From Cercis canadensis (taxonomy: Eukaryota > Streptophyta > Magnoliopsida > Fabales > Fabaceae), in the NCBI GenBank assembly GCA_003255065.1, contig QAOA01005573.1:1-64000 (forward strand): a stretch of 64,000 bases of DNA. The letters are read 5' to 3'. The translations under genes and the position numbers were made by a program. Positions within the stretch are counted from its first letter, which is position 1. Each line of letters starts with the position of its first letter. The notes beneath the pieces were generated by a model. The model was given only the letters and a program-made list of their open reading frames with translations. It ran no database searches and was not told the DNA's origin. Below are positions 35,165-48,890 of this stretch, piece after piece.

Positions 35165-38100
35165 GGTCTGTTTCTTGGTGGATCAATGTTTCTGGCCCGG
35201 GACCCTGTTTCGGTTCGTCTCTGTTTCTGGTTCAAAAATTTTTATTACGTTTCACTGTATTTGGGAAGGATCTATTTCCTGGTAGGTAATTGTTTCTGGC
35301 GCGGGACCCTGTTTCGGTTCGTCCCTGTATCTGACTCGGATATTTTTCTTGGGTTTCACTATATTTGGGATGGGACTGTTGTCTGGTGGGTCATTGTATT
35401 TGGCCCGGGACCCTGTTTCGGTTCATCCCTATATCTCACTAAGATATTTTTCTTGGGTTTCACTGTATTTGAGAAGAGACTTTTTGCTGGTGGGTCTTTG
35501 TGGCTGGCCCGGGACACTGTGTCTGTTCGTCCCTGTATCTGACTCGGATATTTTTCTTGGGTTTCACTGTATTTGAGAAGGGACTATTTGCTGGTGGGTC
35601 TTTGTATCTGGCCCGGGTCCTTGTTTCGGTTCGTCCCTGTATCTGACTCGGATATTTTTCTTGGGTTTCACTGTATTTGCGAAGGGACTGTTTGCTGGTA
35701 GGTCATTGTAGCTGGCCCGGGACCCTGTGTCAGTTCGTCCCATTATCTTACACCGATATTTTTCTAGAGTTTAACTGTATTTGAGAAGGAACTGTTTGCT
35801 GGTGGGTCATTGTATCTGGCCCGGGACCCTGTTTCGGTTCGTCCCTGTATCTGACTCAGATTTTTTTTTTGGGTTTCACTGTATCTGGGAAGGGTTTGTT
35901 TCCTGGTGAAAGAATGTTTCTGGCCTGGGATCTGGTTTCGGTTCGTCTATGTATCTGGTTCAGATTTTTTTCTCAGGTTTCACTGTATTTGGGAAGGATC
36001 TTTTTCCTGGTAGGTCATTGTTTGAGGCGCGGGACCCTGTTTCGGTTTGTCCATGTATCTGACTCGTATATTTTTCTCTGGTTTCACTATATTTGGGAAG
36101 GGATTGTTTTCTGGTGGGTCATTGTCGGAACCTGTTTCGGTTCGTCCCTGTATCTGACTCGGATTTTTTTCTTGGGTTTCAATGTATTTGGGAAGGGTCT
36201 GTTTGGTGGTGGGTCATTGTAGCTGGCCCGGGACCCAGTGTCGGTTCGTCCCTGTATCTGACTCGGATATTTTTCTTAGGTTTCACTGTATTTTGGAAGG
36301 ATCTATTTCCTGGTAGGTCATTGTTTCTGGCCCGGGACCCTCTTTCGGTTCGTCCCTGTATCTGACTCGGATATTTTTCTTGGGTTTCACCGTATTTGGG
36401 AAGGGACTGTTTTCTGGTAGGTCATTGTTTCTGGCCCGAGACCCTTTTTCAATTCGTCTCTGTATCTGACTTGGTTATTTTTCTTGGGTTTCACTTTTTT
36501 TATGTATGGACTGTTTCATGGTTGGTCAATGTATCTGACTCGAGACCCGTTTTCGGTTTGGCACTGTATCTGACTCAGATACTTTTCTTGGGTTTCATTG
36601 TATTTGCGAAGGGACTGTTTGCTGGTGGGTCATTGTAGTTGGCCCGGGACCGTGTGTCGGTTTCATCCCTGTATCTGACTCGGATATTTTTCTTTGGTTT
36701 CACTGTATCTGGGAAGGGTTTGTTTCCTGCTGGATCAATGTTTCTGGCCCAGGACCCTGTTTCGATTCGTCTCTTTATCTGGTTAAGAATTTTTTCTTAG
36801 GTTTCACTGTATTTGGGAAGCATCTATTTCCTGGAAGGTCATTGTTTCTGGCCCGGGAACCTGTTTCGGTTCGTCCCTGTATCTGACTTTGATATTTTTT
36901 TGGGGTTTCACTATATTTAGGAAGGGACTGTAATCTGGTGGGTCATTGTATTTTGCCCAGGACCCTGTTTCAGTTCGTCCCTGTATCTGACTCGGATATT
37001 TTTCTTTGGTTTCACTTTATTTGGGATGGGACTGTTGTCTGGTGGGTCATTGTATTTGGCCCGGGACCCTGTTTCGGTTCATCCCTATATCTGACTAAGA
37101 TATTTTTCTTTGGTTTCACTGTATTTGAGAAGAGACTTTTTGCTGGTGGGTCATTGTAGCTGGCCCGGGACCCTGTGTCAATTCGTCCCTGTTTTTGACT
37201 CGGATATTTTTCTTGGGTTTCACAGTATTTAAGTATGGATTGTTTCATGGTTGGTCAATGTATCTGACCCGAGACCTTGTCTCGGTTCGTCTCTGTATTT
37301 AACTCGGATATTTTTCTTGGGTTTCACTGTATTTGAGAAGGGACTGTTTGTTGGTGGGTCATTGTAGCTGGCTCGGGACCTTGTGTCTGTTCGTCCCTGT
37401 ATCTGACTCGGATATTTTTCTTGGGTTTCACTGTATTTGAGAAGGGACTATTTGCTGGTAGGTCATTGTATCTGGCCCGGGTCCCTGTTTCGGTTCGTCC
37501 CTGTATCTAACTCGGATTTTTTTTCTTGGGTTTCACTGTATCTGGGAAGGGTCTGTTTCCTGGTGGAACAATGTTTCTGGCCCGGGACCCTCTTTCGGTT
37601 CGTCTCTGTATCTGGTTCAGAATTTTTTCTTAGTTTCACTGTATTTGGGAAGGATCTATTTCTTGGAAGGTCATTGTTTCTGGCCCGGGACCCTGTTTCG
37701 GTTCGTCCCTGTATCTGACTCGGATATTTTTCTGGGGTTTCACTATATTTGGGAAGGGACTTTTATCTGGTGGGTCATTGTATTTGGACCGGGACCCTGT
37801 TTCGGTTCGTCCCTGTATCTGACTCGGATATTTTTTTTGGGTTTCACTGTATTTGAGAATGGACTGTTTATCTGGTGGGTCATTGGATCTGGCCCGGGAC
37901 CCTGTGTCAGTTCGTCCCTATATATGACGCAGATATTTTTGTTTGGTTTCACTGTATTTGAGAAGGGACTGCTTGCCGGTGGGTCATTGTAACTGGCTCG
38001 AGACACTGTGTTGGTTCGTCCCTGTATCTGACTCGGAAATTTTTCCTGGGTTTCACTGTATTTGCGAAGGGTCTGTTTGCTGGTGGGTCAATGTAGCTGG

Positions 38101-39490
38101 CCCGGGACTCTGTGTCGGTTCGTCCTTGTATCTGACTCTGATATTTTCCTGGGGTTTCACTATATTTGGGAAGGGATTGTTTTCTGGTGGGTCATTGTAT
38201 TTGGCCCGGGACCCTGTTTCGGTTCATCCCTGTATCTGACTCAGATATTTTTCTTAGGTTTCACTGTATTTGAGAAAGGACTGTTTGCTGGTAGGTCATT
38301 GTAGCTGGCCCGGGACCCTGTCTCTGTTCGTCCCTGTATCTGACTCGGATATTTTTCTTCGGTTTCACTGTATTTCAGAAGGGACTATTTGCTGGTGGGT
38401 CATTGTATCTGGTCCGTGTCCCTGTTTCGGTTCGTCCCTGTATCTAAGTCGGATTTTTTTTTCTTGGGTTTCACTGTATCTGGGAAGGGTCTGTTTCCTG
38501 GTGGATCAATGTTTCTGGCCCGGGACCCTGATTCTGTTCGTCTATGTAGCTGGTTCAAAATTTTTTTTTAGGTTTCACTGTATTTAGGAAGGATCTATTT
38601 CCTGGTAGGTTATTGTTTCTGGCCCGGGACCCTCCTTCGGGTTGTCCCTGTATCTGACTCGGATATTTTTCTTGGGTTTCACCGTATCTGGGAAGGGACT
38701 GTTTTCTTGTAGGTCTTTGTTTCTGGCCCGAGACCCTTTTTCGATTCGTCTCTGTATCTGACTCGGATATTTTTCTTGGGTTTCACTGTATTTGCAAAGG
38801 GGACTGTTTGCTGGTGGGTCATTGTATCTGGCCCGGTACCCTGTGTCAGTTCGTCCCTATATATCACTCGGATATTTTTCTTTGGTTTCACTGTATTTGA
38901 GAAGGGATTGTTTACCGGTGGGTCATTATAACTGGCCCGAGACCCTGTGTTGGTTCGTCCCTCTATCTGACTCAAAAATTTTTCTTGGGTTTCACTGTAT
39001 TTGGGAAGGGTCTGTTTGCTGTTGGGTCAATGTAGCTGGCCTGGGACTCTGTGTCGGTTCGTCCTTGTATCTGACCCTGATATTTTTCTGGGGTTTCACT
39101 ATATTTGGGAGGGACTGTTGTCTGGTGGGTCATTGTATTTGGCCCGAGATCCTGTTTCGGTTCGTCCCTGTATCTGACTCGGATATTTTTCTCGGGTTTT
39201 ACTGTATTTAGGAAGGGACTGTTTGCTGGTGGATAATTGTATCTGGCCCGGGTCCCTGTTTCGATTCGTCCCTGTATCTAACTCAGATTTTTTTCTTAGG
39301 TTTCACTGTATCTGGGAAGGGTCTGTTTCTTGGTGGATCAATGTTTCTGGCCCGGGAACCTGTTTCGGTTCGTCTCTGTATCTGGTTCAGAATTTTTTCT
39401 TAGGTTTCACTGTATTTGAGAAGGATCTATTTCCTGGTAGGTCATTGTTTCTGGCGCGGGACCCTGTTTCGGTTCGTCCCTGTATCTGAC
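35165..39490 (+). repeat. higher-order block copy A of a 6,235-bp shifted repeat
   Basis: About 4.3 kb recurs nearly unchanged at 41401-45725. The shift is 6,236 bp in the left part and 6,235 bp after about 37900, so one base was lost or gained. Private features shared by both copies include the shortened CATTGTCGGA monomer (36120 and 42356), a TTTGCAAAGGGGACTG monomer (38795 and 45030) and the CGGTTTGGCACTG monomer. The agreement is far closer than between neighbouring monomers. Confidence 0.93.
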
Positions 39491-40229
39491 TCGGATATTT
39501 TTCTTGGGTTTCACTATATTTGGGAAGGGATGGTTGTCTGTTGGGTTAGTGTATTAGGCCCGGGACCCTGTTTCGGTTCGTCGCTGTATTTGACCTTGTT
39601 ATTTTTCTTGGGTTTCACTGCATTTGCGAAGGGACTATTTTCTAGTGGGTCATTGTATTTGGCCCGAGAACCTATTTCGGTTCGTCCCTGTGTTTGACTC
39701 GGATATTTTTTTTGGGTTTCACTGTATCTGACAAGGGTCTGTTTGCTAGTGGGACATTGTAGCTGGCCCGGGACCCTGTGTCAGTTTGTCCCTATATATG
39801 ACTCGGATATTATCCTTTGGTTTCACTTTATTTGAGAAGAGACTGTTTGCTGGTGGGTCATTGTAACTGGCCCGGGAACCTATGTTGGTTCGTCCCTGTA
39901 TCTGACTCAAAAATTTTTCTTGGGTTTCATTGTATTTGCGAAGGGTCTGTTTTCTGGTGGGTCATTGTAGCTGGCCCGGGACTCTGTGTCGGTTCGTCCC
40001 TGTATCTGACTCGGATATTTCTCTTGGGTTTCACTGTATTTGCGAAGGAACTGTTTGCTGGTGGGACATTGTATCTAGCCCAAAACCGTGTTTCAGTACG
40101 TCCCTTTATCTGACTCTAATTTTTTTCTTGGATTTCACTGTATCTGGGAAGGGTCTGTTTCTTGGTGGATCAATGTTTCTGTCCCGGGACCCTGTTTCGG
40201 TTTGTCTCTGTTTCTGGTTCAGAATTTTT

Positions 40230-41460
40230 TCTTAGGTTTCACTGTATTTGGGAAGGATATATTTCCTGGTAGGTCATTGTTTCTGGCGCGGGACCCTGTT
40301 TCGGTTCGTTCCTTTATCTGACTCGGATATTTTTCTTGGGTTTCACTATATTTGGGAAGGGACTGTTGTCTGGTGGGTCATTGTATTTCGCCCGAGACCC
40401 TGTTTCGGTTCATTCTTATATCTGACTCGGATATTTTTCTTGGGTTTCACTGTATTTGAGAAGGGACTGTTGGCTGGTGGGTCATTGTAGCTGGCCCGGG
40501 ACCCTGTGTCTGTTCGTCCCTGTATCTGACTCGGATATTTTTCTTGGGTTTCACTGTATTTGAGAAGGGACTATTTGCTGGTGGGTCATTGTATCTGGCC
40601 CGGGTCCCTATTTCGGTTCGTCCCTGTATCTAACTCGAATTTTTTTTCTTGGGTTTAACTGTATCTGGGAAGGGTCTATTTCCTGGTGGATCAATGTTTC
40701 TGGCCCGGGACCCTGTTTCGGTTCTTCTACGTAGCTGGTTCAGAATTTTTTTTTAGGTTTCACTGTATTTAGGAAGGATCTATTTCCTAGTAGGTCATTG
40801 TTTCTGGCCCGGGACCCTCCTTCGGTTCGTCCCTGTATCTGATTCGGATATTTTTCTTGGGTTTCACCGTATTTGGGAAGGGACTGTTTTCTGGTAGGTC
40901 ATTGTTTCTGGCCCGAGACCTTTTCTCGATTCATCTCTTTATCTGACTCAGATATTTTTGTTGGGTTTCACTGTATTTATGTATGGTCTGTTTCCTGCTG
41001 GATAATTGTTTATGGCCTGGGACCCTGTTTCGGTTCATTCCTGTATCTGACTCAGAAATTTTTCTTGGGTTTCACTGTATTTGTGAAGGGTCTGTTTGCT
41101 GGTGGGTCAATGTAGCTGGCCAGGGACCTTGTGTCGGTTCGTCCCTGTATCTGACTCTGATATTTTTCTGGGGTTTCACTATATTTGGGAAGGGACTGTT
41201 GTCTGGTGGGTCATTGTATTTGGCTCGGGATCCTGTTTCGGTTCGTCCCTGTATATGACTCGGATATTTTTCTCAGGTTTCACTGTATTTGGGTAGGGAC
41301 TATTTGCTGGTGGGTAATTGTATTTGGGCCGGGTCCCTATTTCGGTTCATCCCTGTATCTAACTCGAATTTTTTTCTAGAGTTTCACTGTATCCAGGAAG
41401 GGTCTGTTTCTTGGTGGATCAATGTTTCTGGCCCGGGACCCTGTTTCGGTTCGTCTCTGT
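40230..41460 (+). repeat. block copy, matches 51985-53215
   Basis: The copies match at a shift of 11,755 bp. Shared variants are GGAAGGATATATTTCC, GGATAATTG or GGATCAATG after TTTCCTGCT, and TATTTGTGAAGGGTC. This is much of the DNA between higher-order copies A and B. Confidence 0.85.
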
Positions 41461-44400
41461 TTCTGGTTCAGAAATTTTTATTACGTTTCACTGTATTTGG
41501 GAAGGATCTATTTCCTGGTAGGTAATTGTTTCTGGCGCGGGACCCTGTTGCGGTTCGTCCCTGTATCTGACTCGGATATTTTTCTTGGGTTTCACTATAT
41601 TTGGGATGGGACTGTTGTCTGGTGGGTCATTGTATTTGGCCCGGGACCCTGTTTCGGTTCATCCCTATATCTGACTAAGATATTTTTCTTGGGTTTCACT
41701 GTATTTGAGAAGAGACTTTTTTCTGGTGGGTCATTGTGGCTGGCCCGGGACACTGTGTCTGTTCGTCCCTGTATCTGACTCGGATATTTTTCTTGGGTTT
41801 CACTGTATTTGAGAAGGGACTATTTGCTGGTGGGTCTTTGTATCTGGCCCGGGTCCTTGTTTCGGTTCGTCCCTGTATCTGACTCGGATATTTTTCTTGG
41901 GTTTCACTGTATTTGCGAAGGGACTGTTTGCTGGTAGGTCATTGTAGCTGGCCCGGGACCCTGTGTCAGTTCGTCCCATTATCTTACACCGATATTTTTC
42001 TAGAGTTTAACTGTATTTGAGAATGAACTGTTTGCTGGTGGGTCATTGTATCTGGCCCGGGACCCTGTTTCGGTTCGTCCCTGTATCTGACTCAGATTTT
42101 TTTTTTGGGTTTCACTGTATCTGGGAAGGGTTTGTTTCCTGGTGAAAGAATGTTTCTGGCCTGGGAACTGGTTTCGGTTCGTCTATGTATCTGGTTCAGA
42201 TTTTTTTCTCAGGTTTCACTGTATTTGGGAAGGATCTTTTTCCTGGTAGGTCATTGTTTGAGGCGCGGGACCCTGTTTCGGTTTGTCCATGTATCTGACT
42301 CGTATATTTTTCTCTGGTTTCACTATATTTGGGAAGGGATTGTTTTCTGGTGGGTCATTGTCGGACCCTGTTTCGGTTCGTCCCTGTATTTGACTCGGAT
42401 TTTTTTCTTGGGTTTCAATGTATTTGGGAAGGGTCTGTTTGGTGGTGGGTCATTGTAGCTGGCCCGGGACCCAGTGTCGGTTCGTCCCTGTATCTGACTC
42501 GGATATTTTTCTTAGGTTTCACTGTATTTTGGAAGGATCTATTTCCTGGTAGGTCATTGTTTCTGGCCCGGGACCCTCTTTCGGTTCGTCCCTGTATCTG
42601 ACTCGGATATTTTTCTTGGGTTTCACCGTATTTGGGTAGGGACTGTTTTCTGGTAGGTCATTGTTTCTGGCCCGAGACCCTTTTTCAATTCGTCTCTGTA
42701 TCTGACTTGGTTATTTTTCTTAGGTTTCACTTTTTTTATGTATGGACTGTTTCATGGTTGGTCAATGTATCTGACTCGAGACCCGTTTTCGGTTTGGCAC
42801 TGTATCTGACTCAGATACTTTTCTTGGGTTTCATTGTATTTGCGAAGGGACTGTTTGCTGGTGGGTCATTGTAGTTGGCCCGGGACCGTGTGTCGGTTTC
42901 ATCCCTGTATCTGACTCGGATATTTTTCTTTGGTTTCACTGTATCTGGGAAGGGTCTGTTTCCTGCTGGATCAATGTTTCTGGCCCAGGACCCTGTTTCG
43001 ATTCGTCTCTTTATCTGGTTAAGAATTTTTTCTTAGGTTTCACTGTATTTGGGAAGCATCTATTTCCTGGAAGGTCATTGTTTTTGGCCCGGGAACCTGT
43101 TTCGGTTCGTCCCTGTATCTGACTTTGATATTTTTCTGGGGTTTCACTATATTTAGGAAGGGACTGTAATCTGGTGGGTCATTGTATTTTGCCCGGGACC
43201 CTGTTTCGGTTCGTCCCTGTATCTGACTCGGATATTTTTCTTTGGTTTCACTTTATTTGGGATGGGACTGTTGTCTGGTGGGTCATTGTATTTGGCCCGG
43301 GACCCTGTTTCGGTTCATCCCTATATCTGACTAAGATATTTTTCTTTGGTTTCACTGTATTTGAGAAGAGACTTTTTGCTGGTGGGTCATTGTAGCTGGC
43401 CCGGGACCCTGTGTCAATTCGTCCCTGTTTTTGACTCGGATATTTTTCTTAGGTTTCACAGTATTTAAGTATGGATTGTTTCATGGTTGGTCAATGTATC
43501 TGACCCGAGACCTTGTCTCGGTTCGTCTCTGTATTTAACTCGGATATTTTTCTTGGGTTTCACTGTATTTGAGAAGGGACTGTTTGTTGGTGGGTCATTG
43601 TAGCTGGCTCGGGACCTTGTGTCTGTTCGTCCCTGTATCTGACTCGGATATTTTTCTTGGGTTTCACTGTATTTGAGAAGGGACTATTTGCTGGTAGGTC
43701 ATTGTATCTGGCCCGGGTCCCTGTTTCGGTTCGTCCCTGTATCTAACTCGGATTTTTTTTCTTGGGTTTCACTGTATCTGGGAAGGGTCTGTTTCCTGGT
43801 GGAACAATGTTTCTGGCCCGGGACCCTCTTTCGGTTCGTCTCTGTATCTGGTTCAGAATTTTTTCTTAGTTTCACTGTATTTGGGAAGGATCTATTTCTT
43901 GGAAGGTCATTGTTTCTGGCCCGGGACCCTGTTTCGGTTCGTCCCTGTATCTGACTCGGATATTTTTCTGGGGTTTCACTATATTTGGGAAGGGACTTTT
44001 ATCTGGTGGGTCATTGTATTTGGACCGGGACCCTGTTTCGGTTCGTCCCTATATCTGACTCGGATATTTTTTTTGGGTTTCACTGTATTTGAGAATGGAC
44101 TGTTTAATGGTGGGTCATTGGATCTGGCCCGGGGCCCTTTGTCAGTTCGTCCCTATATATGACGCAGATATTTTTCTTTGGTTTCACTGTATTTGAGAAG
44201 GGACTGCTTGCCGGTGGGTCATTGTAACTGGCTCGAGACACTGTGTTGGTTCGTCCCTGTATCTGACTCGGAAATTTTTCCTGGGTTTCATTGTATTTGC
44301 GAAGGGTCTGTTTGCTGGTGGGTCAATGTAGCTGGCCCGGGACTCTGTGTCGGTTCGTCCTTGTATCTGACTCTAATATTTTTCTGGGGTTTCACTATAT

Positions 44401-45725
44401 TTGGGAAGGGATTGTTTTCTGGTGGGTCATTGTATTTGGCCCGGGACCCTGTTTCGGTTCATCCCTGTATCTGGCTCAGATATTTTTCTTAGGTTTCACT
44501 GTATTTGAGAAAGGACTGTTTGCTGGTAGGTCATTGTAGCTGGCCCGGGACCCTGTGTCTGTTCGTCCCTGTATCTGACTCGGATATTTTTCTTCGGTTT
44601 CACTGTATTTCAGAAGGGACTATTTGCTGGTGGGTCATTGTATCTGGTCCGTGTCCCTGTTTCGGTTCGTCCCTGTATCTAAGTCGGATTTTTTTTGCTT
44701 GGGTTTCACTGTATCTGGGAAGGGTCTGTTTCCTGGTGGATCAATGTTTCTGGCCCGGGACCCTGATTCTGTTCGTCTATGTAGCTGGTTCAAAATTTTT
44801 TTTTAGGTTTCACTGTATTTAGGAAAGATCTATTTCCTGGTAGGTCATTGTTTCTGGCCCGGGACCCTCCTTCGGGTTGTCCCTGTATCTGACTCGGATA
44901 TTTTTCTTGGGTTTCACCGTATCTGGGAAGGGACTGTTTTCTTGTAGGTCTTTGTTTCTGGCCCGAGACCCTTTTTCGATTCGTCTCTGTATCTGACTCG
45001 GATATTTTTCTTGGGTTTCACTGTATTTGCAAAGGGGACTGTTTGCTGGTGGGTCATTGTATCTGGCCCGGTACCCTGTGTCAGTTCGTCCCTATATATC
45101 ACTCGGATATTTTTCTTTGGTTTCACTGTATTTGAGAAGGGATTGTTTACCGGTGGGTCATTATAACTGGCCCGAGACCCTGTATTGGTTCGTCCCTCTA
45201 TCTGACTCGAAAATTTTTCTTGGGTTTCACTGTATTTGGGAAGGGTCTGTTTGCTGTTGGGTCAATGTAGCTGGCCTGGGACTCTGTGTCGGTTCGTCCT
45301 TGTATCTGACCCTGATATTTTTCTGGGGTTTCACTATATTTGGGAGGGACTGTTGTCTGGTGGGTCATTGTATTTGGCCCGAGATCCTGTTTCGATTCGT
45401 CCCTGTATCTGACTCGGATATTTTTCTCGGGTTTTACTGTATTTGGGAAGGGACTGTTTGTTGGTGGATAATTGTATCTGGCCCGGGTCCCTGTTTCGAT
45501 TCGTCCCTGTATCTAACTCAGATTTTTTTCTTAGGTTTCACTGTATCTGGGAAGGGTCTGTTTCTTGGTGGATCAATGTTTCTGGCCCGGGAACCTATTT
45601 CGGTTCGTCTCTGTATCTGGTTCAGAATTTTTTCTTAGGTTTCACTGTATTTGAGAAGGATCTATTTCCTGGTAGGTCATTGTTTCTGGCGCGGGACCCT
45701 GTTTCGGTTCGTCCCTGTATCTGAC
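41401..45725 (+). repeat. higher-order block copy B of the 6,235-bp shifted repeat
   Basis: This is the partner of 35165-39490. Parts of it recur a third time at 50116-50880 (shift 5,938 bp) and 51469-52076 (shift 6,352 bp). The third copy carries about four extra monomers between those parts. Confidence 0.93.
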
Positions 45726-45919
45726 TCGGATATTTTTCTTGGGTTTCACTGTATTTGAGAAGGGACTATTTGCTGGTGGGTCATTGTATCTGGCCCGGGT
45801 CCCTATTTCGGTTCGTCCCTGTATCTAACTCGAATTTTTTTTCTTGGGTTTAACTGTATCTGGGAAGGGTCTATTTCCTGGTGGATCAATGTTTCTGGCC
45901 CGGGACCCTGTTTCGGTTC

Positions 45920-48890
45920 TTCTACGTAGCTGGTTCAGAATTTTTTTTTAGGTATCACTGTATTTAGGAAGTATCTATTTCCTAGTAGATCATTGTTTCT
46001 GGCCCGGGACCCTCCTTCGGTTCATTCCTGTATCTGACTCGGATATTTTTCTTGGGTTTCACCGTATTTGGGAAGGGACTGTTTTTTGGTAGGTCATTGT
46101 TTCTGGCCCGAGACCCTTTTTCGATTCGTCTCTGTATCTGACTCAGATATTTTTCTTGGGTTTCACTGTATTTATGTATGGTCTGTTTCCTGCTGGATCA
46201 ATGTTTCTGGCCTGGGACCCTGTTTCGGTTAGTCCCTTTATCTGACTCAGAAATTTTTCTTGGGTTTCACTGTATTTGCGAAGGCTCTGTTTGCTGGTGG
46301 GTCAATGTAGCTGGCCCGGGACTCTGTGTCGGTTCGTCTCTGTATTTGACTCTGATATTTTTCTGGGGTTTCACTATATTTGGGAAGGGACTGTTGTCTG
46401 GTGGGTCATTGTATTTGGCCCGGGATCCTGTTTCGGTTCGTCCCTGTATCTGACTCGGATATTTTTCTCGGGTTTCACTGTATTTGAGAAGGGACTGTTT
46501 GCTGGTGGGTAATTGTATCTGGGCCGGGTCCCTGTTTCGGTTCATCCCTGTATCTAACTCGGATTTTTTTTTCTAGAGTTTCACTGTATTTAGGAAAGGT
46601 CTGTTTCTTGGTGGATCAATGTTTCTAGCCCGGGACCCTGTTTCGGTTCGTCTCTGTATCTGGTTCAGAATTTTTTCTTAGGTTTCACTGTATTTGATAA
46701 GGATCTATTTCCTGGTAGGTCCATGTTTCTTGCCCGGGACCCTCCTTCGGTTCGTCCCTGTATTTGACTCGGATATTTTTCTTGGGTTTCACTATATTTG
46801 GGAATAGATTGTTTTCTTGTAGGTCAATTTTTCTGGCCCGATACCCTTTTTCGATTCGTCTCTGTATCTGACTCGGATAATTCTCATGGGTTTCACTGTA
46901 TTTACGTCTGGACTGTTTCATGGTTGGTCAATGTATCTGACTCGAGACCCTGTTTCGGTTCGTTGCTGTATTTGACTCGGATATTTTTCTTGTGTTTCCT
47001 GGCATTTGCGAAGGGACTATTTTCTAGCTGGTCATTGTATTTGGCCCGAGAACCTATTTCGGTTCGTCCCTGTGTTTGACCCGGATATTTTTCTTGGGTT
47101 TCACTGTATTTGCGAAGGGACTGTTTTCTAGTGGGTCATTGTATCTGGGCCAAGAACCTATTTCTGTTCGTCCCTGTGTTTGACTCGGATATTTTTCTTT
47201 GGTTTCACCGTATTTGAGTAGGGACTGTTGTCTGGTGGGTCATTGTAGCTGGCTCGGGACCCTGTTTCGGTTCGTCCCTGTATCAGACTCGGATTTTTTT
47301 TTTTGGGTTTCACTGTATCTGCGAAGGGTCTGTTTGTTGGTTGGTCATTGTAGCTGGCCCGGGACCCAGTGTCGGTTCGTCCCTGTATCTGACTCGGATA
47401 TTTTTCTTTGGTTTCACTGTATTTTAAAAGTGACTGTTTGCTGGTGGGTCATTGTAGCTTGCTCGGGACCCTGTGTCGGTTCGTCCCTATATATGACTCG
47501 GATATTTTTCTTTGGTTTCACTTTATTTGAGAAGAGATTGTTTGCTGGTGGGTCATTGTAACTGGCCCGGGACCCTGTTTCGGTTCGTCCCTGTATCTGA
47601 CTCAGATATTTTTCTTAGGTTTCACTATATTTGGGAAGGGACTGTTGTCTAGTGGGTCATTGTATTTGGCCCGGGACTCTGTTTCGGTTCATTCCTGTAT
47701 CTGACTCGGATATTTTTCTGGGGTTTCACTATATTTAGGAAGGGACTGTGTTCTAGTATGTCATTGTATTTGGCCCGGGACCCTGTTTCGGTTCATCCCT
47801 ATATCTGACTCGGATATTTTTCTTGGGTTTCACTGTATTTGAGAAGGGATTGTTTGCTGGTGGGTCATTGTAGCTGGACCGGGACCCTGTGTCTGTTCGT
47901 CCCTGTATCTGACTCGGATATTTTTCTTGGGTTTCACTATAGTTGAGAAGGGACTATTTGCTGGTGGGTCATTGTATCTGGCCCAGGTCCCTATTTCGGT
48001 TTGTTCCTGTATCTAACTCAGATTTTTTTTCTTGGGTTTCACTGTATCTGGGAAGGGTCTGTTTCCTGGTGGATCAATGTTTCTGGCCCGGGACCCTGTT
48101 TCGGTTCATCTATGTAGCTGGTTCAGAATTTTTTTTTAGGTTTCATTGTATTTAGAAAGGATCTGTTTCCTGGTAGGTCATTGTTTCTGGCCCGGTACCC
48201 TCCTTCATTTCGTCCCTGTATCTAACTCAGATATTTTTCTTGGGTTTCACCGTATTTGGGAAGGGACTGTTTTCTGGTAGGTCATTGTTTCTGGCCCGAG
48301 GCCCTTTTTCGATTCGTCTCTGTATCTGACTCGGATATTTTTCTTGGGTTTCACTGTATTTATGTATGGACTGTTTCAAGGTTGGTCAATGTATCTGACT
48401 CGAGACCCTGTGTCGGTTCGGCTGTCTATCTGACTCGGATATTTTTCTTGGGTTTCACTGTATTTGCGAAGGGACTGTTTGTTGGTGGGTCATTGTAGTT
48501 GGCCCGGGACCCTATGTCGGTTCGTCCCTCTATCTGACTCTGATATTTTTCTGGGGTTTCACTATATTTGGGAAGGGGCTGTTATCTGGTGGGTCATTGT
48601 ATTTGGCCCGTTACGCTGTTTCAGTTCGTCCCTGTATCTGACTCGGATATTTTTCTTGGGTTTCACTGTATTTGAGAAGGGACTGTTTACTGGTGGGTCA
48701 TTGTATCTGGCCCGGGACCCTGTGTCAGTTTGTCCCTATATATGACTCGGATATTTTTCTTTGGTTTCACTATATTTGAGAAGAGACTATTTGCCGGTGG
48801 GTCATTATAACTGGCCCGAGACCTTGTGTTGGTTCGTCCCTGTATCTGACTCGGATATTTCTCATGGGTTTCACTGTATTTAAGAAGGGT
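45920..48890 (+). repeat. block copy, matches 57366-60266
   Basis: The copies match at a shift of 11,446 bp up to about 46900 and 11,376 bp after that. The 70-bp difference is a deletion in the downstream copy near 58314. Shared variants include TAGGAAGTATCTATTTCC, GGCCCGATACCC, TTCGTTGCTGTATTTGAC and TATTTTAAAAG. Confidence 0.88.

Noticed and set aside
45027..45638. 203-codon open frame on the + strand
   Set aside because: It is satellite DNA inside the 6,235-bp higher-order copy. Copy A has a shorter frame in the same place, which is not the pattern of a maintained gene.
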